Positions 43,361 through 50,936 of a stretch of 64,000 nucleotides of DNA are shown here, one piece after another. Where the stretch lies: assembly GCF_022479115.1 (NCBI RefSeq), contig NZ_CP092497.1:1798001-1862000 (forward strand). The letters are read 5' to 3'. A program made the translations under genes and the position numbers. The notes below the pieces were generated by a model. It did no database searches, was not told where the DNA came from, and saw only the letters and a program-made list of their open reading frames with translations. How positions within the stretch are numbered: position 1 is the stretch's first letter; each line of letters begins with the position of its first letter. This stretch comes from Amycolatopsis sp. EV170708-02-1. GTDB lineage: Bacteria; Actinomycetota; Actinomycetes; Mycobacteriales; Pseudonocardiaceae.

Positions 43361-43707
43361 TCAGGCGGACCGGGTGGTCCTGCGTCCCTTCAGCTCGGCG
43401 AGACGTTCGTTGAGCAGATCTTCGAGCTCCGGGATCGAACGGCGCTCCAGGAGCATGTCCCAGTGCGTCCTCGGGGCTTGACCTTCTTCTGCTCCGGCTG
43501 CCCGCCGTCCACGATCTCGGACTCGCTGCCGTGCAGCCTGCACTCCCACACCGAAGGGATCTCGGCGTCGTCGGAGAAGGGCACCTCGAACTCGTGGTTC
43601 TTGGGGCAGGCGTAGCGCACGGTGCGCCGAGGCGCGAGGTCGTGGTTGCGGTCGGTCTCGTAGCTGACCGCTCCCAGCCGGCTTCCACGGAGAACACGGT
43701 CGGCCAT
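43361..43707 (-). pseudogene. rbpA: RNA polymerase-binding protein RbpA, frameshifted by one missing base
   Basis: The N-terminal part reads 'MADRVLRGSRLGAVSYETDR', with the zinc-barrel segment 'RRTVRYACPKNHEFEVPFS' and 'VWECRLHG', then 'GGQPEQKKVKP' before the frame is lost. The missing C-terminus, 'RTHWDMLLERRSIPELEDLL' and 'NERLAELKGRRTTRSA' (the sigma-interaction domain), continues in another frame to 43361. One extra G in the plus-strand run 43473-43476 restores a normal 115-residue RbpA. RbpA binds principal sigma factors and RNA polymerase and is important or essential in related actinobacteria, so a sequence error is likelier than a true pseudogene. A TAGGGT element lies at 43755-43760 on the minus strand. 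Confidence 0.88.
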
Positions 43708-43933
43708 GATGGGGGTCCTTTCAGTCAGCTCCGGGTGGAGCCAGGGTGATGCTCACCCTATGCAACGACGATGAGGCCCAGGAGATTCCCTGGGAAGCAT
43801 GTCCTTGCTCACGATGAGCTGTGTCACCCGGTGGCAACAGCTTCTCCTAGTAGGAGTGGTTTCGCGCTCTGGCGTGACGTCAATACGGCCATCTTGGTGC
43901 GGATATCCCCCAGATGGGCTAGTAGTACGCCTG

Positions 43934-44713
43934 TCACGTCAACCGTAACTGACCGTGTTGGGCCGAGGCGGGCCCCAGGTCGCCCAGTCGAAAGTGCCGA
44001 CGGCACAATACCTGATAACGGACGGTGTTCGACTCACCCTCGGAACGTGATACCGGTGAACTTTCAACTAGCGACTGCTCGGTATCCGCAACCACCACGG
44101 TGTCCCCGGCCCGCAGCACCTCACCGTCGGACACCCGCGCGTTGAACCGCCCCGTCTGCCCGCACCAGCACAACACCTCGACCTGAACCGGCTGCAACTC
44201 GTCCGCCAGCTCGAACAACCGCGCGGCACCGGGGAACAGCATGCTCCGGAAATCCGTCGCGATCCCGAAGCAGTACACGTCGATCTGGACGTCATCGGCC
44301 AGTTCAGCCAGCTGATCCACCTGATCGGGCGACAAGAACTGCGCCTCGTCGACGATCAGATAGTCCACGTGCCGCCCGGCCGCCCACTGCTCACGCACCA
44401 GCAACCGCAGATCGGTCTCGTTCCCCACCTCGATCGCCTTACGCGTCAACCCGATCCGGCTGGTGATCTGCGGCTCCCCGGACCGGTCATGCCGCACCAG
44501 CACCATCCCGCGACGACCCTGCCTCGCGTGGTTGTGGTCGATCTGCAACGCCAGCGTCGACTTCCCGCAGTCCATCGGCCCGTAACAGAACTTCAACTTC
44601 CCGACGACCGGCACACCCCGCCGTGAACCCGCCACCGGCACCGACGACAACGCGTCCGTGGGATCCGGGCCACTCTCCTTCAGTACGGTCACGACGCCCG
44701 ACCCTATCGGCAC
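43934..44713 (-). CDS. tdk: Thymidine kinase
   Basis: A 259-residue protein (238-260 depending on start). The P-loop is 'YGPMDCGKSTLALQIDHNHA', the Walker-B/catalytic segment is 'VDYLIVDEAQFLSPDQVDQL', and 'YCFGIATDFRSMLFPGAARL' contains the lasso region; only part of the usual zinc Cys set ('EVLCWCGQTG') plus a later 'QVLCRRHF' is present. It phosphorylates thymidine for salvage. The start is GTG at 44713 or 44692; it lies 10 nt after the transporter stop, so the two are co-transcribed. The 220-bp gap to rbpA contains the rbpA promoter and no gene. Confidence 0.9.
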   Translation of the reverse strand: MPIGSGVVTVLKESGPDPTDALSSVPVAGSRRGVPVVGKLKFCYGPMDCGKSTLALQIDHNHARQGRRGMVLVRHDRSGEPQITSRIGLTRKAIEVGNETDLRLLVREQWAAGRHVDYLIVDEAQFLSPDQVDQLAELADDVQIDVYCFGIATDFRSMLFPGAARLFELADELQPVQVEVLCWCGQTGRFNARVSDGEVLRAGDTVVVADTEQSLVESSPVSRSEGESNTVRYQVLCRRHFRLGDLGPASAQHGQLRLT

Positions 44714-44722
44714 GCTCCGTCC

Positions 44723-46123
44723 TCACAGCACCGCCGGTGGTCGGTTACCCGCCGCCTCGATCGCCCGGCGCACCGGGACCAGCCACACGAACACGAAACC
44801 GAGCACGAAGAAGATCACCAGCGCGATGATCGCGTACCGGAACGAGCCGGTGATCTGCCCGACCGCGGCGAACAACAGCGGACCGAGCCACGACGTCCCC
44901 CGCTCACCGACCACGTACAGCGAGAAGTACTGCGCGTCCTTGCCCTCCGGGATCATCTGCCCGAACAACGACCGCGACAACGCGTTCGTCCCGCCCAGCA
45001 CCAGCCCGATCCCGACCGCCACCGCGTAGAACTGCAGCGGCTGACCGGCCTCGATGAAGAACGCGAAACACAGCACGGCCACCCACGCCACCAAGCTGCC
45101 CAAGATCGTCTTCTTCGCCCCGATCCGGGCCGCGATCGCACCGTGGATCATCGCGCCGGCGTAGGCCAGGAACTGGATCACCAGGATCGTGACGATCAGC
45201 ACCTGAGTGCTGTACTTCAGCTCGTCCTTGCCGTACTGCGCCGACACCGCCACCACCGTCGTGATCCCGTCGGTGAAGACCAGGTAGCTGCCGAGGAACG
45301 CCAGCGTCAGGGGATAGGCCCGCGCGTCCTTGATCGTCCGCCCCAGCTCCTTGAACCCGGCCGTCAACACCGACAGGCCCCGCTCGCCCGACTTCGGCAC
45401 GTGAGTCTGGGGGAGTGCCCGCACCGCCGGGATCGTGAACACCGCCCACCAGATCCCCGACGTCAGGAAGCAGATCCGGACGGCGAGCGACTCGCTCACC
45501 CCGAACGCATCGTGGCCGAGGAAGAACCCCAGCTGCAAAGCCAGCGCCAGACCACCACCGAGGTACCCGAAAGCCCACCCCTTCGACGACACCGCGTCCC
45601 GCTCGTCCGGCTCCGCGATGTCCACCAGGAACGAGTAGTAGACGACCAGCGCACCGCCGTAGCCGATGTTGGCCAGGATGAACGTCCAGACCCCGACCTC
45701 CCAGTTCGTCCCCGCGATGAAGAACATCAGCGCCGACGCCACCGCCCCCAGGAACGCGAACCCGCCGAGGATCCGCCGCTTGTGCCTGCTGCGGTCCGCG
45801 ATCGCGCCGGCGATCGGCAGCACCAGCACCTGGGTCACCGTCGCGATCGACAGCAGGTACCCCCAAAGCGAGCCGGCGGGGAACTGCAGCCCGAACAACG
45901 AGACGTCACAGCTCTGCAGGGTGCTCGAAGCTCCACTCGAATCGGTACACGCCCTGTCCCCGTTAAGGGTGAAATTCGCCTTCGCGTCCGCGGACGCGAT
46001 CTCACTCAAATAGAGCGCTCCGAAGACGGTGATCACCGACGAATAGAACGGCGAATTGGCCCAGTCGTAGAGGTACCAAGCCCGCCACACCCGCTTGCGT
46101 TCACGGGTCACGGCCACCGTCAT
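44723..46123 (-). CDS. MFS transporter, Atg22/UMF1-like
   Basis: A 466-residue protein with about 12 transmembrane segments. The opening 'WRAWYLYDWANSPFYSSVIT' is the hallmark of the UMF1/Atg22-type MFS group, followed by 'GAIADRSRHKRRILGGFAFL', 'EPDERDAVSSKGWAFGYLGG' and 'GGTNALSRSLFGQMIPEG'. Yeast relatives export amino acids from the vacuole; the bacterial substrate is unknown. It is co-transcribed with tdk. Confidence 0.9.
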   Translation of the reverse strand: MTVAVTRERKRVWRAWYLYDWANSPFYSSVITVFGALYLSEIASADAKANFTLNGDRACTDSSGASSTLQSCDVSLFGLQFPAGSLWGYLLSIATVTQVLVLPIAGAIADRSRHKRRILGGFAFLGAVASALMFFIAGTNWEVGVWTFILANIGYGGALVVYYSFLVDIAEPDERDAVSSKGWAFGYLGGGLALALQLGFFLGHDAFGVSESLAVRICFLTSGIWWAVFTIPAVRALPQTHVPKSGERGLSVLTAGFKELGRTIKDARAYPLTLAFLGSYLVFTDGITTVVAVSAQYGKDELKYSTQVLIVTILVIQFLAYAGAMIHGAIAARIGAKKTILGSLVAWVAVLCFAFFIEAGQPLQFYAVAVGIGLVLGGTNALSRSLFGQMIPEGKDAQYFSLYVVGERGTSWLGPLLFAAVGQITGSFRYAIIALVIFFVLGFVFVWLVPVRRAIEAAGNRPPAVL

Positions 46124-46357
46124 GCACAGCTCCTGAAGTCGAGAACGTCGAGGTCAGCGGGAGACTACTGGTGATCACACCCACCTGTCCGGCACGAGTC
46201 CGGACCGTGTTCGTTTCGACGCGAGACGAACCCTCGCCGGACACCTTCCCGACCATCGTCGGCGTGTCGCTGCCACGATCCCCGTGTGTTTCGTGTGAGG
46301 CTGGTGTGCGAGCTGTGACTCTTGTGAAGCAAGTGTCCAGAATTTACTGTTCCGCTC

Positions 46358-47068
46358 ATGAGGACCCATCGCCTTCGCACAGCACACCGCGTAGTGGCGA
46401 GAACGCTCCTGCTCGCCCTAGCCGTGACGGGCCTGCAGATCGCCACCACCGGATCCGCCGCCGCGGATCCCCACGGCTCCTACTGGGCCAAGCTCCGCAT
46501 GTGTGAATCGAGCGGGCGCTACAACATCAACACCGGCAACGGCTATTACGGCGCCTACCAGTTCGACCTGCCCACCTGGCGCAGCGTCGGCGGCCAGGGA
46601 CGACCCGACCAGGCCACCCCACGCGAACAGGACTACCGGGCCCTCTACCTCTACCGCATGCGCGGCTGGCAACCCTGGGAATGCGCCGGCAAACTCGGCT
46701 TCCGCAACGACAGCGACGCCCGCAGCAAACGCGTCCCGTCCTACGCCGACTCCGCCTACATCGGCGGGGGAGGACAGCCCGCCCCGCCGCCCGCGCCCAA
46801 ACCGAAGCCCACCCCGCCCGCACCGCCCGGCGGCCCCAAACCCGCCTGGCCCGGCGTGGTCTACGCCTACGGTGACTGCGCCGTCCCGCTCAAGCAGTTC
46901 CAGCTACGGATGAACGCCTTCGGCTACGGCTTCACCGGAACAGGCTGCTACTACGACAAAACCCGCGAAGCCGTCCTCGCCCTCCAGCGCGCCAACGGCA
47001 TCAACGACTCCGGACGACTCGGCCCCAAGACCTGGGACGCCGCCTGGAACGGCAAACCACCCCGCTGA
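46358..47068 (+). CDS. Secreted Rpf-like transglycosylase with peptidoglycan-binding domain
   Basis: A signal peptide (about 1-36, ending 'GSAAADPHGS') precedes an Rpf/transglycosylase-like domain at about 38-115, with 'YWAKLRMCESSGRYNINTGN' containing the catalytic Glu, then 'YYGAYQFDLPTWRSVGG'. A Pro-rich linker (about 142-168) joins it to a C-terminal peptidoglycan-binding fold ('FQLRMNAFGYGFTGTGCYYD', 'ALQRANGINDSGRLGPKTWD'). It cuts peptidoglycan outside the cell and may aid resuscitation or wall growth. The 234-bp upstream region shows no riboswitch pattern that I can recognise. Confidence 0.92.
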   Translation: MRTHRLRTAHRVVARTLLLALAVTGLQIATTGSAAADPHGSYWAKLRMCESSGRYNINTGNGYYGAYQFDLPTWRSVGGQGRPDQATPREQDYRALYLYRMRGWQPWECAGKLGFRNDSDARSKRVPSYADSAYIGGGGQPAPPPAPKPKPTPPAPPGGPKPAWPGVVYAYGDCAVPLKQFQLRMNAFGYGFTGTGCYYDKTREAVLALQRANGINDSGRLGPKTWDAAWNGKPPR

Positions 47069-47070
47069 CC

Positions 47071-47118
47071 CCTCGTGAGTGGTAAGGACGGTTCTAACCG
47101 TCCTTACCACTCACGAGG
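47071..47118. repeat. 48-bp dispersed hairpin element, copy 2
   Basis: A perfect 21-bp stem (47071-47091 with 47098-47118) and a 6-nt loop TTCTAA. It lies just after the Rpf-like stop and 8 nt before the convergent GDPD gene ends, so it serves as a terminator for both. It matches copy 1 at 43226 apart from one stem base and the loop. Confidence 0.87.
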
Positions 47119-47125
47119 CCGCAGC

Positions 47126-47905
47126 TCACGAAGGCCAGGAACCCCGCTCCCGAAGCACCTCACGCAGCAGATCCGGCCGGTCCGTCACGATCCCGTGCAC
47201 CCCCAGATCCAGCAGCAACCGCATCTCCGCCGGATCGTCCACCGTCCACGTGTGCACCTCGAAACCCCCACGCGTCGCCTGCCGCAGGAACGCCCGGTCC
47301 ACCACCTTCAACCGCCCCTGCCGCACCGGCACCTGCGCCATCGCACCCCGCGACAACGCCCGCAGCGAGAACAGCGGCAAGAACCCGTTCGCCCACATCA
47401 CCGCCACCGAACGCGGCCCCATCGCCGTCACCAGCTTCGGCCCCGCCAGCTTCCGGATCCGGGCCAACCGCGCGTCGGAGAACGACGCCGCCGCGACCCG
47501 GTCATGCGCACCGGACCGCTCGATCGCCCGGACGAAGGGCTCCACCGCCTCGTTCGACTTCACGTCGATGTTGAACCGCGCCTCCGGCAGCTCCTCGAGC
47601 ACGTCCTCCAGCCGGGACAACGGCACACGCCCACCGATCTTGACCGTCCGGAGCTGCGCCCACGTCTGCCGGGAGATCAACCCCGCGCCGTCGGTCGTCC
47701 GATCCAACGACGCGTCGTGATGCACGACCACCACGCCATCCGAAGTCGCGTGCACATCCGTCTCGAGATAGCGGTAACCCTCCGTCACCGCCTGCTGGAA
47801 GGCCGGCAACGAGTTCTCCAGTCCTTCCAGGTCACCGATGTGCCAGCCCCGATGGGCGAAGGCACGCGGGAGCGGATCAGCGAGGTACGGAAACAGTGTC
47901 GGCAC
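47126..47905 (-). CDS. Glycerophosphodiester phosphodiesterase
   Basis: A GDPD barrel of about 259 residues: 'RAFAHRGWHIGDLEGLENSL' (catalytic His), 'YRYLETDVHATSDGVVVVHH' (metal ligands and second His), 'LDRTTDGAGLISRQTW', and 'VHTWTVDDPAEMRLLLDLGV' near the end. It hydrolyses glycerophosphodiesters to glycerol-3-phosphate and an alcohol; no signal peptide is present, so it acts in the cytoplasm. GTG at 47905 ('VPTLFPYLADPLP') is preferred to the longer frame, which would overlap the divergent promoter. Confidence 0.9.
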   Translation of the reverse strand: MPTLFPYLADPLPRAFAHRGWHIGDLEGLENSLPAFQQAVTEGYRYLETDVHATSDGVVVVHHDASLDRTTDGAGLISRQTWAQLRTVKIGGRVPLSRLEDVLEELPEARFNIDVKSNEAVEPFVRAIERSGAHDRVAAASFSDARLARIRKLAGPKLVTAMGPRSVAVMWANGFLPLFSLRALSRGAMAQVPVRQGRLKVVDRAFLRQATRGGFEVHTWTVDDPAEMRLLLDLGVHGIVTDRPDLLREVLRERGSWPS

Positions 47906-47958
47906 CCCACTAGTGTGCACTTCGGTCGTGGCCCCGGCATGATCGTCGGGTGGCCAGC

Positions 47959-47964
47959 TAGGGT
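47959..47964 (+). promoter_or_regulatory. TAGGGT -10 element of a leaderless promoter
   Basis: TAGGGT, exactly 7 nt before the GTG start at 47972. The spacing puts the expected transcription start at the start codon, giving a leaderless mRNA. The same layout occurs at 53747-53742 and nearly so at 35621-35626. Confidence 0.55.
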
Positions 47965-47971
47965 CTGAACC

Positions 47972-48355
47972 GTGAGGGAAGTGGCCGAACACCCGAAGAC
48001 GTCCGCCGAAGAGGTGTCCGAGCTACGCCGCGCGGGGGCACCCAAACACTGCGGATGGTGCGGCCGACGGCTCGAACAGGGCGGCAACGTCGGCAGGCGC
48101 CGCCGCTACTGCGGGCAATCGTGCCGCCAGCGCGCATACGAACGCCGGACCGCCCTCCAACGCAGCGGCCTCCCCGAAGACGCCGTCGTCCTCTCCGACA
48201 CCGAGATCGCCACCCTGCAGGACAGGCTCTTCCAGCTCCGCTGCGCCGCGGAAGACGTCGTCACCGCGGCCGACGACGGCGCCTCAGTCGCCGAACTCCG
48301 CAGCCTGGCGAGCGAAATCGCCCAGGCCGCCAAGGACCTCGAACAACTCCGCTGA
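47972..48355 (+). CDS. Small zinc-finger protein with C-terminal helix
   Basis: A 127-residue protein with four Cys in 'HCGWCGRRL' and 'RRYCGQSCRQRAYERR' (about 29-60), then an alpha-helical half ('TEIATLQDRLFQLRCAAEDV', 'LRSLASEIAQAAKDLEQLR') that could form a coiled coil. The finger matches the N-terminus of the sigma factor at 39240, including the closing CRQ-AY-RR pattern. DNA or protein binding is likely. It ends one base before the recombinase stop on the other strand. GTG start, leaderless promoter. Confidence 0.82.
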   Translation: MREVAEHPKTSAEEVSELRRAGAPKHCGWCGRRLEQGGNVGRRRRYCGQSCRQRAYERRTALQRSGLPEDAVVLSDTEIATLQDRLFQLRCAAEDVVTAADDGASVAELRSLASEIAQAAKDLEQLR

Positions 48356-48356
48356 G

Positions 48357-49319
48357 CTACACGATCCCGTCCAACGCCCGGTACGTCCGGTTGCTCGCGG
48401 CCGCCGCCCGCTGCTCACGACCGGTCGCCTCGATGTAGTTCTGACTGGTCGCCAGGCTCGCGTGCCCCAGCAGCGCCATGATCTCCGACGCCGTCGCGCC
48501 GTCCTCCGCCAGCCGTGTCGCGAAGGTGTGCCGCAACGCGTGGAGATTCGCCCCGACCGGCACGCGGTCGTGCAGACCCGCCCACCGGTAGCAGGATTTG
48601 ACCAGGTACTCCAGCGCGCCGCGGCCGATCGGCTCGCCGGCCCGATCCCGGAGGAGGGGAGTGGAGGGCCCGAACCGCTGCTGCGGGAACCGGCGGCGGC
48701 AGGAGGCGAGATACTCCTCGATGATCTTCTCCATGATCGGCTGTACCGGGATCGATCGGTCCCGGCTTCCCTTGCCGTGGACGTGCAACCGCATCTCGCC
48801 CTGACGACCGACCAGCGACCGCGCCGTCAGCGCCCGCATCTCCGCGGCACGCAACCCGGCGACCAGACCGAGCGCGATCACCAAGACGTCCCGCTCGGGC
48901 CACGGATCCCGCGTCCGGCGCGAACCGTCGGCGGCGGCCGCGAGCAACTGCTCCGGGGTTTCCTCACCCCGCAACGGTTTCGGTGTCAACGGAGGCGCCT
49001 TCGGCCGGGCGACGGCGCCCATCGGATTGCCCGCGAGCAACCCATCGGACACGCAGAAGGTGAGGAACTGGTTCCAGGTCGACCACGCACGGAGAACCGA
49101 GCTCTTCGCGTGGGTGTCCGCGAAGGCGCCGAAGGCGTTGCGGAGTGCCTGGGCGGTGAGCATCTCGACCATGAGGTCGTCAGGGGAGCGGCCCAGCTCG
49201 CGGAGAAGAAGAGCGGTGATGCCGGCGAGATCGCGACGGTAGGCGTCGGTGGTGTGAGGAGAATCCTTACGGGGACGACGTGCGGCGAAAAAGGCTTGCT
49301 GTGCCTCGGAAACCCTCAT
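48357..49319 (-). CDS. Tyrosine recombinase near dif
   Basis: A tyrosine recombinase of about 320 residues. The N-terminal core-binding domain has 'DSPHTTDAYRRDLAGITALL' and 'SVLRAWSTWNQFLTFCVSDG'. The catalytic domain has Arg in 'LVAGLRAAEMRALTARSL', Lys in 'LHVHGKGSRDRSIPV', HxxR in 'LHALRHTFATRLAEDGAT', then 'LLGHASLATSQNYIEA' with the second His and the nucleophile Tyr. Size and layout are Xer-like. The start is unclear: ATG at 49376, 49337, 49325 or 49319 are possible and none has a good ribosome site. A perfect 36-nt palindrome covers 49368-49403, and a dif-like site is about 490 bp away. It may be an additional Xer-like or integrative recombinase rather than the housekeeping XerC or XerD. 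Confidence 0.87.
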   Translation of the reverse strand: MRVSEAQQAFFAARRPRKDSPHTTDAYRRDLAGITALLLRELGRSPDDLMVEMLTAQALRNAFGAFADTHAKSSVLRAWSTWNQFLTFCVSDGLLAGNPMGAVARPKAPPLTPKPLRGEETPEQLLAAAADGSRRTRDPWPERDVLVIALGLVAGLRAAEMRALTARSLVGRQGEMRLHVHGKGSRDRSIPVQPIMEKIIEEYLASCRRRFPQQRFGPSTPLLRDRAGEPIGRGALEYLVKSCYRWAGLHDRVPVGANLHALRHTFATRLAEDGATASEIMALLGHASLATSQNYIEATGREQRAAAASNRTYRALDGIV

Positions 49320-49367
49320 GAGCATCTTGTACCGCATGGCACCGACAGTCTTACACTGGGTTATATT

Positions 49368-49403
49368 CCGTTTCATGCATAATAGTGATTATGCATGAAA
49401 CGG
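49368..49403. repeat. 36-nt palindrome upstream of the recombinase
   Basis: A perfect 15-bp inverted repeat, CCGTTTCATGCATAA (49368-49382) and TTATGCATGAAACGG (49389-49403), around TAGTGA. It is AT-richer than its surroundings. It may be an operator for the recombinase gene or a recombination site of its own. Confidence 0.75.
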
Positions 49404-49459
49404 AGTGATGGATCCGGAAACCCCTCGCGGGGATCTCGGTCTCTCTGCTGCCTCTCCGG

Positions 49460-49516
49460 GTGTCAGGAAAGGGTCGCTCCTGACGTTTTTCGTCCTGAAC
49501 GACCCTTTCCTGACAC
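49460..49516. repeat. Long intergenic hairpin
   Basis: Arms GTGTCAGGAAAGGGTCG (49460-49476) and CGACCCTTTCCTGACAC (49500-49516) pair perfectly over 17 bp, and the enclosed bases continue to pair imperfectly around a TTTTT loop. It is another member of the strong intergenic hairpins scattered through the window. Confidence 0.75.
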
Positions 49517-49866
49517 CTCGAACCGTCGGGGCGTCTCCAGGTCGCCGGTGCCGCCGAGCCGGCCGACTCGGCGAGATCCACTCGCGCCTGGCGCCCTCCG
49601 ATGATCATCGGCAGCTTGAGACGTCCCCAGCAATTCGTCACAGTGACGTATTGAGGCCGGGTGATCGGACATCCGTTTCGCCTCTCCGGGGGTGCCCTCT
49701 GGCGGCATGGGCGCCCAGGTGCTGGGTCGAGCCCACCCGGAAGCGAAGGGAGCCATGCCCGCGTCAGACGCGACGAAGGGAGCTTTCGCTGCGTGACATG
49801 CGGTGAAGGACGCTTTCAGCCCACCTCTGAAGGCCCCTCTCGACCGCTGTTCTCCAGGTCGGCCAA

Positions 49867-49894
49867 AGTGCCGATAATGTACATTATGTCAAGT
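49867..49894. other. dif-like chromosome dimer resolution site
   Basis: The core CCGATAATGTACATTATGTC lies at 49871-49890, followed by AAGT. From memory, the actinobacterial dif consensus is a 28-mer with arms CCGATAAT and ACATTATGTCAAGT around a two-base centre; this site agrees at 25 of 28 positions, differing only in the first three. XerC and XerD resolve chromosome dimers at this site near the terminus. It lies in a gene-free stretch close to a tyrosine recombinase gene, as expected for a terminus region. Confidence 0.82.
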
Positions 49895-49940
49895 AAGCGT
49901 CGTGGGGCGTCTTCCCCGCGGGGTGTGGTTCGATGCCCCG

Positions 49941-50462
49941 ATGATCCCGACCGAAGTCGACCTCGCTGACGCCTTGACCGCTGCCACTCGTGCGGCTGTC
50001 GCAGACCTGTTCCGTGACAACCCCGGCCACACCTTCTACTACGTCACGCTGACGACGCCCGGCGAAGCGTTCGGTCCGGCGCTGTCGGCGTGGTCGCACG
50101 AGGCGCTGGCTCAGCGGCCGGATGCCGACGACGTCCGGTACTCCTATGCCGATTCCCCGTTTTCGATCTTGGGTGAGGAACACCTGAAGCCGGTCCGCGA
50201 TCTGTTCGCCGCCCGGCCGGAGGTGTTCGATCTCGACGACGACGCGTCCGACGCCGAGTTCGAGCTTCGGCTGCGTGCAATGGAGACCGCACTGCGCAGG
50301 CTGGCCGACGAAGGACTGTTCGGTGTCGGCGAGGCTCGTGCGGAAGTCCTGATTCTGGCCGAGGTCGTTCCTGACGACGAGGACAATGTCGCCCGGGCTC
50401 GTCGGCTCAACCCACCTGGGCCGGCGCTGGATGCTTGGCTGGCTTACTGGGACGTCGGCTGA
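49941..50462 (+). CDS. DUF4303 family protein
   Basis: A 173-residue protein with the DUF4303 pattern: 'FRDNPGHTFYYVTLTTPGEA', 'YSYADSPFSILGEEHL' and 'RRLADEGLFGVGEARAEVLI'. It is cytoplasmic and acidic; members often sit near toxin-immunity or phage-type genes, but no such partner is seen here. ATG at 49941 is chosen since upstream residues would overlap the dif neighbourhood. Confidence 0.8.
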   Translation: MIPTEVDLADALTAATRAAVADLFRDNPGHTFYYVTLTTPGEAFGPALSAWSHEALAQRPDADDVRYSYADSPFSILGEEHLKPVRDLFAARPEVFDLDDDASDAEFELRLRAMETALRRLADEGLFGVGEARAEVLILAEVVPDDEDNVARARRLNPPGPALDAWLAYWDVG

Positions 50463-50507
50463 TACACGACACAAGGTGTCGCGTATCCGATGGAATGCTC
50501 TCTTGCC

Positions 50508-50936
50508 ATGGGATCTCGACTCAACCCGTACATCAGGTACAACGGGAACGCGCGCCAGGCGATGGAATTCTATGGGGAGATCTTCGGAGGCAAGCTGGAA
50601 GTCGGCACGATCGCGGATTTCCGCTCTCCGGATTCACCCGCCGCCGACAAGGTCATGCACGCTCGGCTCGACACCCCGAACGGGTACACGCTGATGGCCT
50701 GCGACGTCGATGGGCAGGTCGAGGACGTGCCCCACTCCCCTGGCAACAATGTCGCGGTCTACCTCGGCGGTGACGAAGAAATCCGTGGCTATTTCGAGCA
50801 ATTGTCCGCCGGTGGCACCGTGACCATGCCTCTGGAGAAACAGTTGTGGGGCGACGAAGCCGGCGCGCTCGTGGACAAGTTCGGGGTTTCCTGGATGTTC
50901 GACATCACCCCGCGGCCGGAGCCGACCGCCGGGTGA
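50508..50936 (+). CDS. VOC/PhnB-like glyoxalase-fold protein
   Basis: A 142-residue protein of the PhnB/3-demethylubiquinone-methyltransferase-like VOC group: 'LNPYIRYNGNARQAMEFYGE', 'FGGKLEVGTIADFRSP', 'LDTPNGYTLMACDVDG' and 'LWGDEAGALVDKFGVSWMFD'. Function is unknown; some members bind antibiotics or fold as dimeric dioxygenases. The 3' end overlaps the convergent HxlR gene by 32 nt. Confidence 0.88.
   Translation: MGSRLNPYIRYNGNARQAMEFYGEIFGGKLEVGTIADFRSPDSPAADKVMHARLDTPNGYTLMACDVDGQVEDVPHSPGNNVAVYLGGDEEIRGYFEQLSAGGTVTMPLEKQLWGDEAGALVDKFGVSWMFDITPRPEPTAG

Larger units (their letters stand above)
49404..49940. other. Gene-free stretch before dif
   Basis: This interval of about 540 nt has no convincing gene. 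It holds the long hairpin at 49460-49516, several GAAGGGAGC/GAAGGACGC-type repeats between about 49743 and 49815 that resemble the hairpin arms at 61923, and the dif-like site at 49867-49894. Open frames crossing it change composition and lack start signals. Confidence 0.6.

Noticed and set aside
46124-46357. c-di-AMP (ydaO-type) riboswitch upstream of the Rpf-like gene
   Set aside because: I looked for the conserved blocks of that riboswitch because it often precedes rpf genes in actinobacteria, and did not see them in these 234 bases.
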